Origin: a bacterium
GTDB taxonomy: Bacteria; Armatimonadota; Zipacnadia; Zipacnadales; UBA11051
Reading direction: 5' to 3'
Length of the DNA stretch: 64,000 nucleotides
Assembly (NCBI GenBank): GCA_021372615.1
Contig: JAJFUB010000026.1
Location: 1-64,000, forward strand
This document shows, in pieces, positions 1-7,599 of the stretch (position 1 is its first letter; the number at the start of each line of letters is the position of its first letter). Both the position numbers and the translations under genes were made by a program. The notes beneath the pieces are model-generated. The model was not told the DNA's origin, did not search any database, and saw nothing but the letters and a program-made list of their open reading frames with translations.

Positions 1-1995
1 CTGCCATGCGGCGTTGCCCGGGTCGGCCGCCGCCAGCCGCTGGGCAATCGCTAGGTCGGCTTCATACTCCTCTAGGGCCCCGGACAGGTCCCCCTGCGCC
101 ACTCGCACGTCCCCCAGCTTGTTGTGGCTGACGGACAGGTCCCGCTGCCATGCGGCGTTGCCCGCGTCGGCCGCCGCCAGCCGCTCTCGGATGTCGAGGC
201 TGTGCTGGTAGGCCTCCAGGGCCCCGGACAGGTCCCCCTGCGCCACGCGCACGTCCCCGATCCGGTCGTGGCTGACGGACAGGTCGCGCTGCCATGCGGC
301 GTTGCCCGGGTCGGTGGCGGCGAGGCGCTCATACGTGCGTACCGCCTGTTCCCCCGGCTCTCGCGCCGCCGACAACTGGCCGCGCTCCTGGAAGAAGACG
401 GCGATCAGCCCCGGCAGCAGACCCGCCTCGCGCGTCAGGACCTCGTGCTTCTCCGCATGTGCCGAGCACGCCAGAGCATGGGGCAGCAGCGCCTCACACA
501 CCTGCCAGTTGCTGTAGTCGGCCTCCGGGAAGGCGCGCTCCACGACCCGCAGCGCCTTCTCGACCCACCCCTGCCTCTCCCCCACCTCCAGCCCATCCTC
601 CTGCACGGCCTGCAGGAGGCGGTGGATGGTCAGCGGGCCGTCCTCGGCCTGCAACTCGATCAGCGAGTAGCGGTGCAACTCCATCAGGGCCTCGTCCACC
701 GCGAGTTCGTCCAGGTCGCCCAGGATATCCCCCGCCAGCCGCAGGACCCGGCGGGGCAGCGGGTCCGGGGCCACGAAGGCCAGGACGCGCAGGATGGACA
801 CGGCCTCCGGGCCGAGCTTCTCGATCGACATCTGCCACGTGGTGGCCACGGAGTCCGGGTAGCGTGTGGCGCCGGGCTGACGCCGGGCCAGAAGGCGCTG
901 CCGGTGCTGCGCGTATTGCTCAAGGTAATGCTCAAGAGTCCCGTGCTGCTGGTGGATGTAGGCCGCGGCCTGTTCCAGCGCCAGCGGCAGGTAGCCCAAC
1001 TCCTTCGCCAGTTCATCCGCCATCGCGCGGTTGGCCTCACTGTCTGCCACGCCGCTGCGACGGATCAGCAGGTCCTGCGCCGGGCCCGACTCCAGCACGT
1101 GCACATGCATCGTCTGCACCTCTGCCGACCAGGCGGTGAAGCGGGAGGTGATGATCGTGCGGCACTTGCCGGTCTTGGGCAGCCAGTCCTGGATGCTCTC
1201 CTCGTCATGCGCGTTGTCCATGATAAGCAGGCGCCGCGGCCCGCGCGTCAGCTCGTCCAGTGCGCGGCGGGCATTGGCGTCCACGTCGTCCCCCACCGCC
1301 ACGCCCAGCTTCTCGGCCACGCGGGCGAACTCCAGGGGCAGCAGTTCGGTGTTGGCGGCCGAGACCCACAGGAGGTCGCGGTACAGCCGCCAGAACCGCT
1401 CCGCGTACTCCCGGGCCAGGGTCGTCTTCCCGATTCCGCCCTGGCCCTCGACGACGAACGCCGGACTGTGGGTCAGCACCGTCGCGGGGGCCTGGCAGAG
1501 CTTCTCATGCAGCTCCGCCAGCAGGGCCTCCCGGCCGACGAAGTAGCGGTTGGCAGCGAAGGGGAGATCGTGGAGGCGCGGGCGTTGCTGGGGCGGGATC
1601 TGATCGAGCGCGGCGCGCAGGCGACCGAAGAGCTGCTGCCAGGTCTCGTCCGTAGCCCCGCGCAGGTCCAGGGCCTGCCACTCGCGGATCGGCGCGGGCA
1701 CGAGCTGATCGGCCCGACCCTCGCCCTCAAAGACGAGCGGGACGACGTACTCGGCGCCGTAGGTCTCGCACTCGGTCCACTGTGACGGCCAGCGCGGAGT
1801 GAGGACTGGCAGGATGATGCGGGCGTGCTCGCAGGCCTGCTCGATCAGGTCGTGCCAGAGCGCGACGCGGTCGAGTGCCTCGACATCAAACCAGACGTCG
1901 AAGCCGGCGGCGGTCAGGTGGCGGTAGAGGTCCTCGGCGAGTGCACGGTCCTCGGACTTGTAGCTGATGAACAGCGGCGGGTCGGTGGTACCCAT
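1..1995 (-). CDS. TIR/NB-ARC/TPR protein (bacterial NLR-like), C-terminus beyond window
   Basis: 665 codons are visible. The ATG at 1995 has GGGGGA upstream and the frame is open to base 1. Domains in order: TIR (about residues 7-125: FISYKSEDRALAEDL, and SQWTECE with a glutamate where TIR NADases have their catalytic residue); NB-ARC ATPase (Walker A EGQGGIGKTT 183-192, Walker B LLIMDNAHD, GYLPLAL 334-340); a helical region; and from about residue 540 TPR-like repeats. The last repeats have a 48-residue unit (LAAADPGNAAWQRDLSVSH) that is nearly identical in DNA with a 144-bp period. Proteins of this architecture are STAND ATPases; several bacterial TIR-STAND proteins act in antiphage defence by degrading NAD+. 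A defence role is inference. The long antisense frame here is a shadow. Confidence 0.9.
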   Translation of the reverse strand, partial: MGTTDPPLFISYKSEDRALAEDLYRHLTAAGFDVWFDVEALDRVALWHDLIEQACEHARIILPVLTPRWPSQWTECETYGAEYVVPLVFEGEGRADQLVPAPIREWQALDLRGATDETWQQLFGRLRAALDQIPPQQRPRLHDLPFAANRYFVGREALLAELHEKLCQAPATVLTHSPAFVVEGQGGIGKTTLAREYAERFWRLYRDLLWVSAANTELLPLEFARVAEKLGVAVGDDVDANARRALDELTRGPRRLLIMDNAHDEESIQDWLPKTGKCRTIITSRFTAWSAEVQTMHVHVLESGPAQDLLIRRSGVADSEANRAMADELAKELGYLPLALEQAAAYIHQQHGTLEHYLEQYAQHRQRLLARRQPGATRYPDSVATTWQMSIEKLGPEAVSILRVLAFVAPDPLPRRVLRLAGDILGDLDELAVDEALMELHRYSLIELQAEDGPLTIHRLLQAVQEDGLEVGERQGWVEKALRVVERAFPEADYSNWQVCEALLPHALACSAHAEKHEVLTREAGLLPGLIAVFFQERGQLSAAREPGEQAVRTYERLAATDPGNAAWQRDLSVSHDRIGDVRVAQGDLSGALEAYQHSLDIRERLAAADAGNAAWQRDLSVSHNKLGDVRVAQGDLSGALEEYEADLAIAQRLAAADPGNAAWQ

Positions 1996-2206
1996 GCGGT
2001 CCCCCGGCTGAGTGGAGCTGCACCGGGGGTAGTATTCCGTGCGAGGTTGGCGGAGACCTGCCGGGGGACGAGAGGGAGGGGGTCAGGCAGAACCCGAAAC
2101 GCGCGGAGACCGAGGTCTCTGCGCGCTTTGGGGTGGGGAGGGCCGATGGGTGCCTGGGTTAAGCCCATCGCCCTCCCCTGGCCTGGTTGTGGTGTCTATC
2201 CTGCCG

Positions 2207-2227
2207 ATGGCAGGATATCTCGAGTTC
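2207..2227 (-). terminator. Hairpin after the Flp pilin array
   Basis: A perfect inverted repeat, TATCCTGCC-gat-GGCAGGATA, begins 3 bp beyond the stop of the last pilin gene. No T-run follows on the minus strand, so it may terminate weakly or stabilise the mRNA end. A second imperfect hairpin (2101-2111 with 2114-2124, GCGCGGAGACC/GGTCTCTGCGC) lies further downstream. The rest of 1996-2229 shows nothing else. Confidence 0.5.
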
Positions 2228-2229
2228 GC

Positions 2230-2391
2230 TTAGCTGGTGGGCAAGCTGGTGGTGGCACTCGAGACGGTGGTGCTGACCCGCTGCCCCAGCGTTGTCCACG
2301 CAGTGATGGCGGCAATGGCTACCAGTGCGAGCAACAGGGCGTACTCGACGGTGGTCAGACCTTCCTGGTCCTTCCAGAGCTGCTTGAACAT
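2230..2391 (-). CDS. Flp/Fap-type pilin, copy 1
   Basis: 53 residues, starting MFKQLWKDQEG and then LTTVEYALLLALVAIAA. This is the Flp prepilin pattern: a short charged leader ending in Gly11, the predicted TadV-type cleavage after it, glutamate at +5 followed by tyrosine, and one hydrophobic helix. It is the most 3' gene of a five-gene minus-strand array and the most divergent (DQEG instead of DEEG; tail ATTSLPTS). The product would be exported and polymerised into a Tad/Flp pilus. No tad assembly genes are in the window. Confidence 0.85.
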   Translation of the reverse strand: MFKQLWKDQEGLTTVEYALLLALVAIAAITAWTTLGQRVSTTVSSATTSLPTS

Positions 2392-2581
2392 CTGCCTCTC
2401 CTCCTCACCGGCGTCGCAGCGCCGGTATGTGGTTTGGTGCGCCCCTGCTACCTCGACTGGCTGTCCGTGGCGTTGGCAGTGCGATTCAGGGCATCGTCCG
2501 GACTGTGGTCAGTCTTCGCCGCCTATTCCCCTCGAGGCCGGGGTGCGCGCGCCCCGAGCGGGATGGTCGTCCTGCCCGGCG

Positions 2582-2743
2582 TTAGCTGGTGGGCAGGTGG
2601 GTAGTGGCGCTGGAGACCGTCGTGCTCACCCGGCTCCCCAGAGTGGTCCATGCGGTGATGGCCGCGATGGCCACCAGGGCGAGCAGCAGGGCATACTCCA
2701 CGGTCGTCAACCCCTCTTCGTCCTTCCAGAGCTTCCACAACAT
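2582..2743 (-). CDS. Flp/Fap-type pilin, copy 2
   Basis: 53 residues, MLWKLWKDEEG then LTTVEYALLLALVAIAA, tail ATTHLPTS. The frame could be extended upstream to 2902, but the start at 2743 gives the leader length shared by all five copies and has GGAAGCG upstream. Copies 1 and 2 share the variant segment ITAWTTLG and RVSTTVSS, unlike copies 3-5. About 190 bp separate it from each neighbour. Confidence 0.85.
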   Translation of the reverse strand: MLWKLWKDEEGLTTVEYALLLALVAIAAITAWTTLGSRVSTTVSSATTHLPTS

Positions 2744-2932
2744 CGCGCTTCCTCCTACTGGGGCTGTGCCGCCAGTGTACTTGGGATGTACCCCTGCTGC
2801 CCGGCAACTGTTGGTTCGTCGCACGGCTGCATCTTTGGCTACGTCGCCGCAGGATGTCCAGGCCGGCCTACGGCTGCGTGTGGCGAGAGCCCCCGGGAAC
2901 ATGAGTCTCTCGCCACCGCCGGCAGGTCCGAA

Positions 2933-3094
2933 CTAGCTGGTGGGCAGGTGCGACGTCGCGGACGAGACGGTGGTGCTGGTCCGCTGCCCGAGCGTCGTCC
3001 AGGCGGCGATGGCGGCGATGGCCACCAGCGCGAGCAACAGAGCGTACTCTACGGTCGTCAGACCCTCTTCATCTTTCCAGAGCTGCTTGAACAT
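2933..3094 (-). CDS. Flp/Fap-type pilin, copy 3
   Basis: 53 residues: MFKQLWKDEEG, LTTVEYALLLALVAIAAIAA, WTTLGQRTSTTVSS, ATSHLPTS. By my reading the protein is identical to copies 4 and 5. It is the first unit of a 230-bp tandem duplication (starts of the units at 2933, 3163, 3393). Confidence 0.87.
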   Translation of the reverse strand: MFKQLWKDEEGLTTVEYALLLALVAIAAIAAWTTLGQRTSTTVSSATSHLPTS

Positions 3095-3162
3095 GGACTG
3101 CCTCCCTTTGGCGAGCGCTGAGGCTCGTGTCGCGATGTGTACTGCAGATGTGCCCCACGCCC

Positions 3163-3324
3163 CTAGCTGGTGGGCAGGTGAGACGTCGCAGACGAGACGG
3201 TGGTGCTGGTGCGCTGCCCGAGCGTCGTCCAGGCGGCGATGGCGGCGATGGCCACCAGGGCCAGCAACAGCGCGTACTCTACGGTGGTGAGACCCTCTTC
3301 GTCCTTCCAGAGCTGCTTGAACAT
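3163..3324 (-). CDS. Flp/Fap-type pilin, copy 4
   Basis: 53 residues, same protein as copies 3 and 5. Differences in the DNA are mostly synonymous, for example in the codons for ALLLALVAI. The 68-bp spacer to copy 5 resembles the spacer between copies 3 and 4, so gene plus leader was duplicated as a unit. AGGCAGT before the ATG is a plausible ribosome site. Confidence 0.87.
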   Translation of the reverse strand: MFKQLWKDEEGLTTVEYALLLALVAIAAIAAWTTLGQRTSTTVSSATSHLPTS

Positions 3325-3392
3325 TGACTGCCTCCCGTTGATGAGCGCCTAGGCTCGCGTCGCGGTGTGAACTGTAGGTGTACCCTGCGCCC

Positions 3393-3554
3393 CTAGCTGG
3401 TGGGCAGGTGCGACGTCGCGGACGAGACGGTGGTGCTGGTGCGCTGTCCGAGCGTGGTCCACGCGGCGATGGCGGCGATGGCCACTAGGGCGAGCAACAG
3501 CGCGTACTCTACGGTGGTGAGACCCTCTTCGTCCTTCCACAACTGCTTGAACAT
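3393..3554 (-). CDS. Flp/Fap-type pilin, copy 5 (promoter-proximal)
   Basis: 53 residues, identical in protein to copies 3 and 4. The start at 3554 is preceded by GGGGAGAG with a 6-7 nt gap, the strongest ribosome site of the array. Being first in the minus-strand order, it should carry the array promoter in the 300-bp region upstream. Confidence 0.88.
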   Translation of the reverse strand: MFKQLWKDEEGLTTVEYALLLALVAIAAIAAWTTLGQRTSTTVSSATSHLPTS

Positions 3555-3862
3555 GACACTCTCTCCCCTGAGATGAGAATGGTGTGGTCGCTGCGGGGGA
3601 CGCCTACGCGTCCAATCCCGGCTTGCGCCTCTGTCGACTGTTCGGAGTATAGCCAGCACGATTCAAGCAACACCATGGTGTCCCGCAAAGAAATCTCAAG
3701 GAGGCGCGTACCTTCCTCACACATATGGCGGCGTCTTGACCGCCCCTCAGCGGGCCTCCAGAGCCCACGTGCACGCCTCTGCGGTCCCTGTCTGGGAACC
3801 GCTGGCAGGGCCCGGGTTGTTCAACATGTCGGCACCGGACCGACCGTTTCAGGAGCGGACTC
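3555..3862. other. 308-bp divergent intergenic region
   Basis: It lies between the pilin array (minus) and the ABC permease gene (plus). Seen: the ribosome site of pilin copy 5 at the left edge, AGGAG at 3851-3855 serving the permease gene at the right edge, and an AT-richer stretch around 3645-3680 with TATACT on the minus strand but no convincing -35 box. No credible gene. Confidence 0.5.
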
Positions 3863-5122
3863 TTGCTGCTTGCGTATGCCTGGAGAGGTTTCACTCGTCG
3901 CCGTACGCGCACGACGCTGGCGGTGTTCGGCATCACCCTGGCGATCGGGCTGCTGGTGGCCGTGCTGGCCATCTCGAGTTCAGTCGGCCAGGCGATTGAC
4001 GACTCGCTGGGGGCGGCCGGCGCCGACATGGTGGTGCAGCGACGAGTCAAGCCCTGCCCCTTCGCGCCGGTCAAGCTCCCCAAGGACCTCGCCGAGATCC
4101 CCGCCGACGTCGTCGCCAAGACTCGGGCCATGCCACAGGTCGAAGCGGCCTCGGGAGTGCTGCTCCTGTGGGCGTTCTGGCAGGGGCACCCCACCGTGGT
4201 GGCCGGCATAGACCCCACCATGAAGACCATCGGGCCGGTGCGCATCAGCGAGAAGAAGCCAGGCCAGGAAAGCAAGGACAACGAGAAGAGCTGCTGTGCC
4301 ATCACCAAGGGGCGGTATCTGGTCCGCTACGACGACCGCCACGTCATGCTGACGGCCCAGTACGCCAAGGCCATCGGCAAGACCGTGGGTGACACCATCC
4401 ATCTGGGCCCCCGGGATGTCTTCAAGATCGTCGGCATTGTGGACCTATCCGGCTCGGCGCGCATCGCCGAGGCGGAGGCCTTCATCCCCCTGAAGACGGC
4501 CCAGGCCATGTACGGTAAGGGGCCGGTGGTGGACACGATCTTCGTCGCCCTCCGCGATCAACGCAGCATTGACCTGGTCAGTCAGGTCATCCAGCAGTGG
4601 ATCGGGGAGGACACGAGCATCACGACCAGCGAGAACGTGGACGCGGCCACGGCCGCCGTCGCAACGTTGACACGCCGCTCCATGCTCATGGTCTCCGCCT
4701 TGGTGCTGTTCTTCGCGCTGTTGCTGATCGTCCGGAATGCGCTGTCTTCGGTGGCCGAGCGGCTGTCGGAGGTCGGGCTGATGCGGGCCATCGGCTGGCG
4801 CCGTCTGGACGTCGCTCGTCTCTTTGTGGCCGAGGAGTTGTTCGGCGGGGCGATCGGCGGCGTCGCCGGTTGCCTGGTGGGCTGGGGGCTGTCCTACTTG
4901 TACGGCTACCTGGCCCAGCCGAAGCTGCCGTCGGCGCTCAGCTCCTTTCCGCCCTGCTCCACCACGGAGCCACCGCTGGCTCTGCCCGTGGACACCGTAC
5001 CCTCGCCGCTGATCTTCCTGATCGGCTTCGCCGCCGCCATCGTCATCGGCTCCATTGCGGGGCTGGCGGCTTCACACCGCTCCGGGCGGCTTGACCCGGC
5101 CGAGGCGTTGCGCAGGCTCTAG
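3863..5122 (+). CDS. MacB/LolC-type ABC transporter permease
   Basis: 419 residues from a TTG start, chosen because AGGAG (3851-3855) sits 7 nt upstream and the first hydrophobic helix then lies near the N-terminus. Layout: TM1 about 19-38 (TLAVFGITLAIGLLVAVLAI), a long extracytoplasmic MacB_PCD-like domain with the conserved VVAGIDP, then a C-terminal FtsX domain with three helices (about 275-296, 323-346, 378-400) and NALSSVAERLSEVGLMRAIGW. The ATPase gene begins 6 bp downstream. Such pairs extract lipoproteins or export peptides or drugs by mechanotransmission. The substrate is unknown, and no membrane-fusion protein gene is adjacent. Confidence 0.88.
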   Translation: MLLAYAWRGFTRRRTRTTLAVFGITLAIGLLVAVLAISSSVGQAIDDSLGAAGADMVVQRRVKPCPFAPVKLPKDLAEIPADVVAKTRAMPQVEAASGVLLLWAFWQGHPTVVAGIDPTMKTIGPVRISEKKPGQESKDNEKSCCAITKGRYLVRYDDRHVMLTAQYAKAIGKTVGDTIHLGPRDVFKIVGIVDLSGSARIAEAEAFIPLKTAQAMYGKGPVVDTIFVALRDQRSIDLVSQVIQQWIGEDTSITTSENVDAATAAVATLTRRSMLMVSALVLFFALLLIVRNALSSVAERLSEVGLMRAIGWRRLDVARLFVAEELFGGAIGGVAGCLVGWGLSYLYGYLAQPKLPSALSSFPPCSTTEPPLALPVDTVPSPLIFLIGFAAAIVIGSIAGLAASHRSGRLDPAEALRRL

Positions 5123-5128
5123 ACACCC

Positions 5129-5809
5129 ATGACCAACGATTACGTCCAGGCCAACCTGCTCAGCAAGCTCTACGTCGCCGGCACGCGCGAAGTGATGGCG
5201 CTGAGTGAGGTCTCCTTCCAGGCGCCCGCCGGCGCTGTGATTGGCTTGTCGGGGCCCTCGGGCTCGGGGAAGTCCACCTTGCTGAACATCCTGGGCGGGC
5301 TCGACCGCCCGACCTCCGGCAGTGTCATCGTCAATGACCTACCCCTGGACTGCCTGACCGATGACGGGCTGACGCTCTACCGCCGCAACACCGTCGGGTT
5401 CGTGTTCCAAGCCGCGCACCTCATCGCGGCTCTCACCGTCTATGAGAATGTGATGCTGCCACTCATCCCGGTGGCCCTGGCCGAAGCGGAGAAGGAGCGG
5501 CGCGTACTGGCGGCACTGGAACAGGCCAACATCGCCCACCGCGCCGATCATCTCCCGGGCGAGTTGTCCGGCGGCGAGCAACAGCGTGCCGCCGTGGCTC
5601 GTGCCATAGTCAACGAACCATCCCTGATCTTGGCGGACGAACCGACCGGCGAACTCGACGCCGACAACGCCGCCCGCATCATGGAGATCCTGACCGGTTT
5701 CACCGACCAGGGGCGCACGGTCATCATCGCCAGTCACGACGCCGACGTCATCGGCGTGACCGACCGAGTGCTGCGGCTGGAGAACGGCACGCTGGTGGAT
5801 GAGGCCTGA
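5129..5809 (+). CDS. LolD/MacB-type ABC transporter ATP-binding protein
   Basis: 226 residues with a complete ATPase set: Walker A GPSGSGKST (42-50), Q-loop FVFQAAH (Q94), signature LSGGEQQR (146-153), Walker B LILADEPTGELD (166-177) and H-loop ASHDADV. The length and the LADEPTGELD form are typical of the LolD/MacB/FtsE group. It powers the FtsX-type permease encoded 6 bp upstream, in the cytoplasm as a homodimer. Confidence 0.93.
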   Translation: MTNDYVQANLLSKLYVAGTREVMALSEVSFQAPAGAVIGLSGPSGSGKSTLLNILGGLDRPTSGSVIVNDLPLDCLTDDGLTLYRRNTVGFVFQAAHLIAALTVYENVMLPLIPVALAEAEKERRVLAALEQANIAHRADHLPGELSGGEQQRAAVARAIVNEPSLILADEPTGELDADNAARIMEILTGFTDQGRTVIIASHDADVIGVTDRVLRLENGTLVDEA

Positions 5810-5839
5810 CGCGGACCGCAGGTCACACCCCTACTCGGC

Positions 5840-5878
5840 TTGCGCGGCAGCTACATATGCTGTACAATCGGTACAGCA
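5840..5878 (+). promoter_or_regulatory. mazEF promoter with palindromic operator
   Basis: TTGCGC (5840-5845), 17-bp spacer, TACAAT (5863-5868). A perfect inverted repeat TGCTGTAC-aatcg-GTACAGCA (5858-5878) covers the -10 box. It fits autorepression by the antitoxin or antitoxin-toxin complex, as is usual for mazEF loci. Confidence 0.7.
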
Positions 5879-5902
5879 CGGAATGCTGCAAGGATGATAT
5901 GC

Positions 5903-6151
5903 ATGGCCACGACGACGGGACGCATGACCATTGGCTTCCGCGAGGAGACGCGACGGCTACTCGAGGGACTGGTGCCGGCCGGAGAGCGCACAGAGTTCGT
6001 GGACCAGGCGGTGCGACAAGCGCTGCGCCAGCTCCAGCAGGACCGACTGGAAAGGGACATGGCCGCATGCGCCCGAGAGATGTACGACGAGATCATGCAG
6101 ATTGAGGCGGACTTCCGTCCCCTCGAAGAGGAGCTGCACCGGGGGGTATGA
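5903..6151 (+). CDS. MazE-like antitoxin
   Basis: 82 residues from ATG 5903. AAGGATG about 9 nt upstream supports this start over ATG 5894 or the frame extension to 5840, which would overlap the promoter. The protein reads MATTTGRMTIGFREETRRLL, then ERTEFVDQAVRQAL, resembling ribbon-helix-helix antitoxins, with a charged C-terminal tail (EIMQIEADFRPLEEEL) that would wrap the toxin. The stop overlaps the toxin start (ATGA), indicating translational coupling. Confidence 0.8.
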   Translation: MATTTGRMTIGFREETRRLLEGLVPAGERTEFVDQAVRQALRQLQQDRLERDMAACAREMYDEIMQIEADFRPLEEELHRGV

Positions 6152-6504
6152 CCGAGACCATGGGCTTCTGTCGCGGCGACATCGTCGTGGTACGTCTCGA
6201 ACCGGTTGAGGAGTCGGAACAGGGGGGAACTCGTCCCGCTCTCGTCATCAGCAACGATCGCCTCAACCGCACCTTGCCCGTGCTGACCGTCGCCGCGATC
6301 ACGAGCCGGAAGACCGATCGCGTCTACATGACCGAGGTGCTGATCGAGCCACCTGAGGGTGGTCTCCGCCAGGTCAGCAAGGTACTCCTGCAGCAGATCC
6401 GCACGATTGCGCACGCACGAATCCTCGACACGCTGGGCACGGCCAGTACGCACACCATGGAGCACGTTGACGAGGCGCTGCGACTGGCACTTGACCTATC
6501 CTGA
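6148..6504 (+). CDS. mazF: MazF/PemK-family endoribonuclease toxin
   Basis: 118 residues with the MazF/PemK barrel pattern: FCRGDIVVVRLEP, then GTRPALVISNDRLNRTLPVLTVAAITS, and VSKVLLQQIRTIAHARI containing the conserved Q-R. MazF toxins cut single-stranded mRNA at short motifs. It starts inside the last codons of the antitoxin gene (4-bp overlap). Neutralisation by the upstream antitoxin is inferred from that layout. Confidence 0.9.
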   Translation: MTETMGFCRGDIVVVRLEPVEESEQGGTRPALVISNDRLNRTLPVLTVAAITSRKTDRVYMTEVLIEPPEGGLRQVSKVLLQQIRTIAHARILDTLGTASTHTMEHVDEALRLALDLS

Positions 6505-6573
6505 GACCCCCCCGGGCAGGTTCCTCTCCCCCACTCCCCGAAATGCCTCGCATTCTCCTGTGAGGCTGCCCCC

Positions 6574-7575
6574 ATGTCTGTCTCCTGCGAACTGCTCCAT
6601 GCTCACGCCCCCATGGCTGACGGCACAGAGGAGCATATCCCCTACTGGCATCTGGACTCGGGCCAGCCGGGGGAGAGCTTCCTGGTGCTTGCCGCCCAGC
6701 ACGGGATCGAGGTCCAGGGCTGCGAGGTCGTGCGACGCTTCCGCGACCTCTGCCTGACCGAGCTGCGGCGCGGACAGGTCTACTTGGTGCCCTTCGCCTG
6801 TCCGCCGGCAGTGCGCGCGCGCCGCTCACACCTGCACCTGCAGCCCGAGCAGCCCGTCGCCGAGAACAAGGCCAACAACATGAACCTGCTGTGGCCGGGC
6901 GATCCGCAGGGCAACGAGACTGAGCGGGTAGCCTACGCCCTGCATACCGCGGTGGTGGACCGCTGCACCTGCTGCCTGGACCTCCACTCCTGGTCCCGCT
7001 TCACCGCCACGGCCGCGCTGGCCCGTGACGACGTGCCGAGGTCCATCGAGATGGGGCTGGCCAGCGGCTTCCGCTTTCTCGAGCTGCTCGGCAACCCCCG
7101 CACCCCGCATGCCGGGATGCTGGAGAACCTCTTCAGCAGCCGCGGGCAGGGGGCGATCAGTGTCGAGTTGACCGGGCAGTGGGTCGTGCGCGAACCCCAG
7201 GTGCGCGAGGGCGTCCGCTGCGCCACCAACCTCGCGCGGCTGTGCGGACTCTTTGACGGCGAGCCGGAGCGCCTCGCTGGCCCGGTCGTCCGCTTCCATC
7301 AGAACACCTGGCGCGACAGCGTGACCCAGGTTGTGGCCCCCTGCGACGGGCTGTTTGTCGAGGCCGGGCTGCACACCTCGGACCACGTCGAGGCCGGCCA
7401 GCGCCTCGGCCACCTGATCCGCGCCGACGACCTGGAGACGGTAGAGATCATCGCGCCGGCGGCGGGCTACCTGTACAGCTACGGCTGCTTCCGCTCGCAT
7501 TCGGATGTGCAACTGCCGGCGATGCATCCCTATGCGGAGGTGGGTGACGTGCTGGCCGGGATCATGCAGCCATGA
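6574..7575 (+). CDS. Succinylglutamate desuccinylase/aspartoacylase-family (M14) hydrolase, copy 1
   Basis: 333 residues. Zinc ligands are visible as H and E in AAQHGIEVQG, and a later H in CCLDLHSWS. ENKANNMNLLWPGDPQGNETERVAYALH matches the family's arginine/asparagine substrate loop. The C-terminal beta domain has FVEAGLHTSDHVEAGQRLGHLI. Members hydrolyse N-acyl amino acids or deacylate other amides; the substrate is unknown. It sits 24 bp before a paralogue of the same architecture, so the pair arose by tandem duplication. Confidence 0.85.
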   Translation: MSVSCELLHAHAPMADGTEEHIPYWHLDSGQPGESFLVLAAQHGIEVQGCEVVRRFRDLCLTELRRGQVYLVPFACPPAVRARRSHLHLQPEQPVAENKANNMNLLWPGDPQGNETERVAYALHTAVVDRCTCCLDLHSWSRFTATAALARDDVPRSIEMGLASGFRFLELLGNPRTPHAGMLENLFSSRGQGAISVELTGQWVVREPQVREGVRCATNLARLCGLFDGEPERLAGPVVRFHQNTWRDSVTQVVAPCDGLFVEAGLHTSDHVEAGQRLGHLIRADDLETVEIIAPAAGYLYSYGCFRSHSDVQLPAMHPYAEVGDVLAGIMQP

Positions 7576-7599
7576 CCACATGAAGGGGAGACGAGGCCG

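Noticed and set aside
124-1785. 553-residue plus-strand open frame
   Set aside because: It is antisense to the TIR/NB-ARC/TPR gene, whose motifs are clear; the plus-strand protein is Arg/Gln/Leu-rich without any domain pattern.
2230-3554. Possible CRISPR-like array
   Set aside because: The repeats are whole pilin genes with a 230-bp period, not short repeats with unique spacers. No cas genes were seen.
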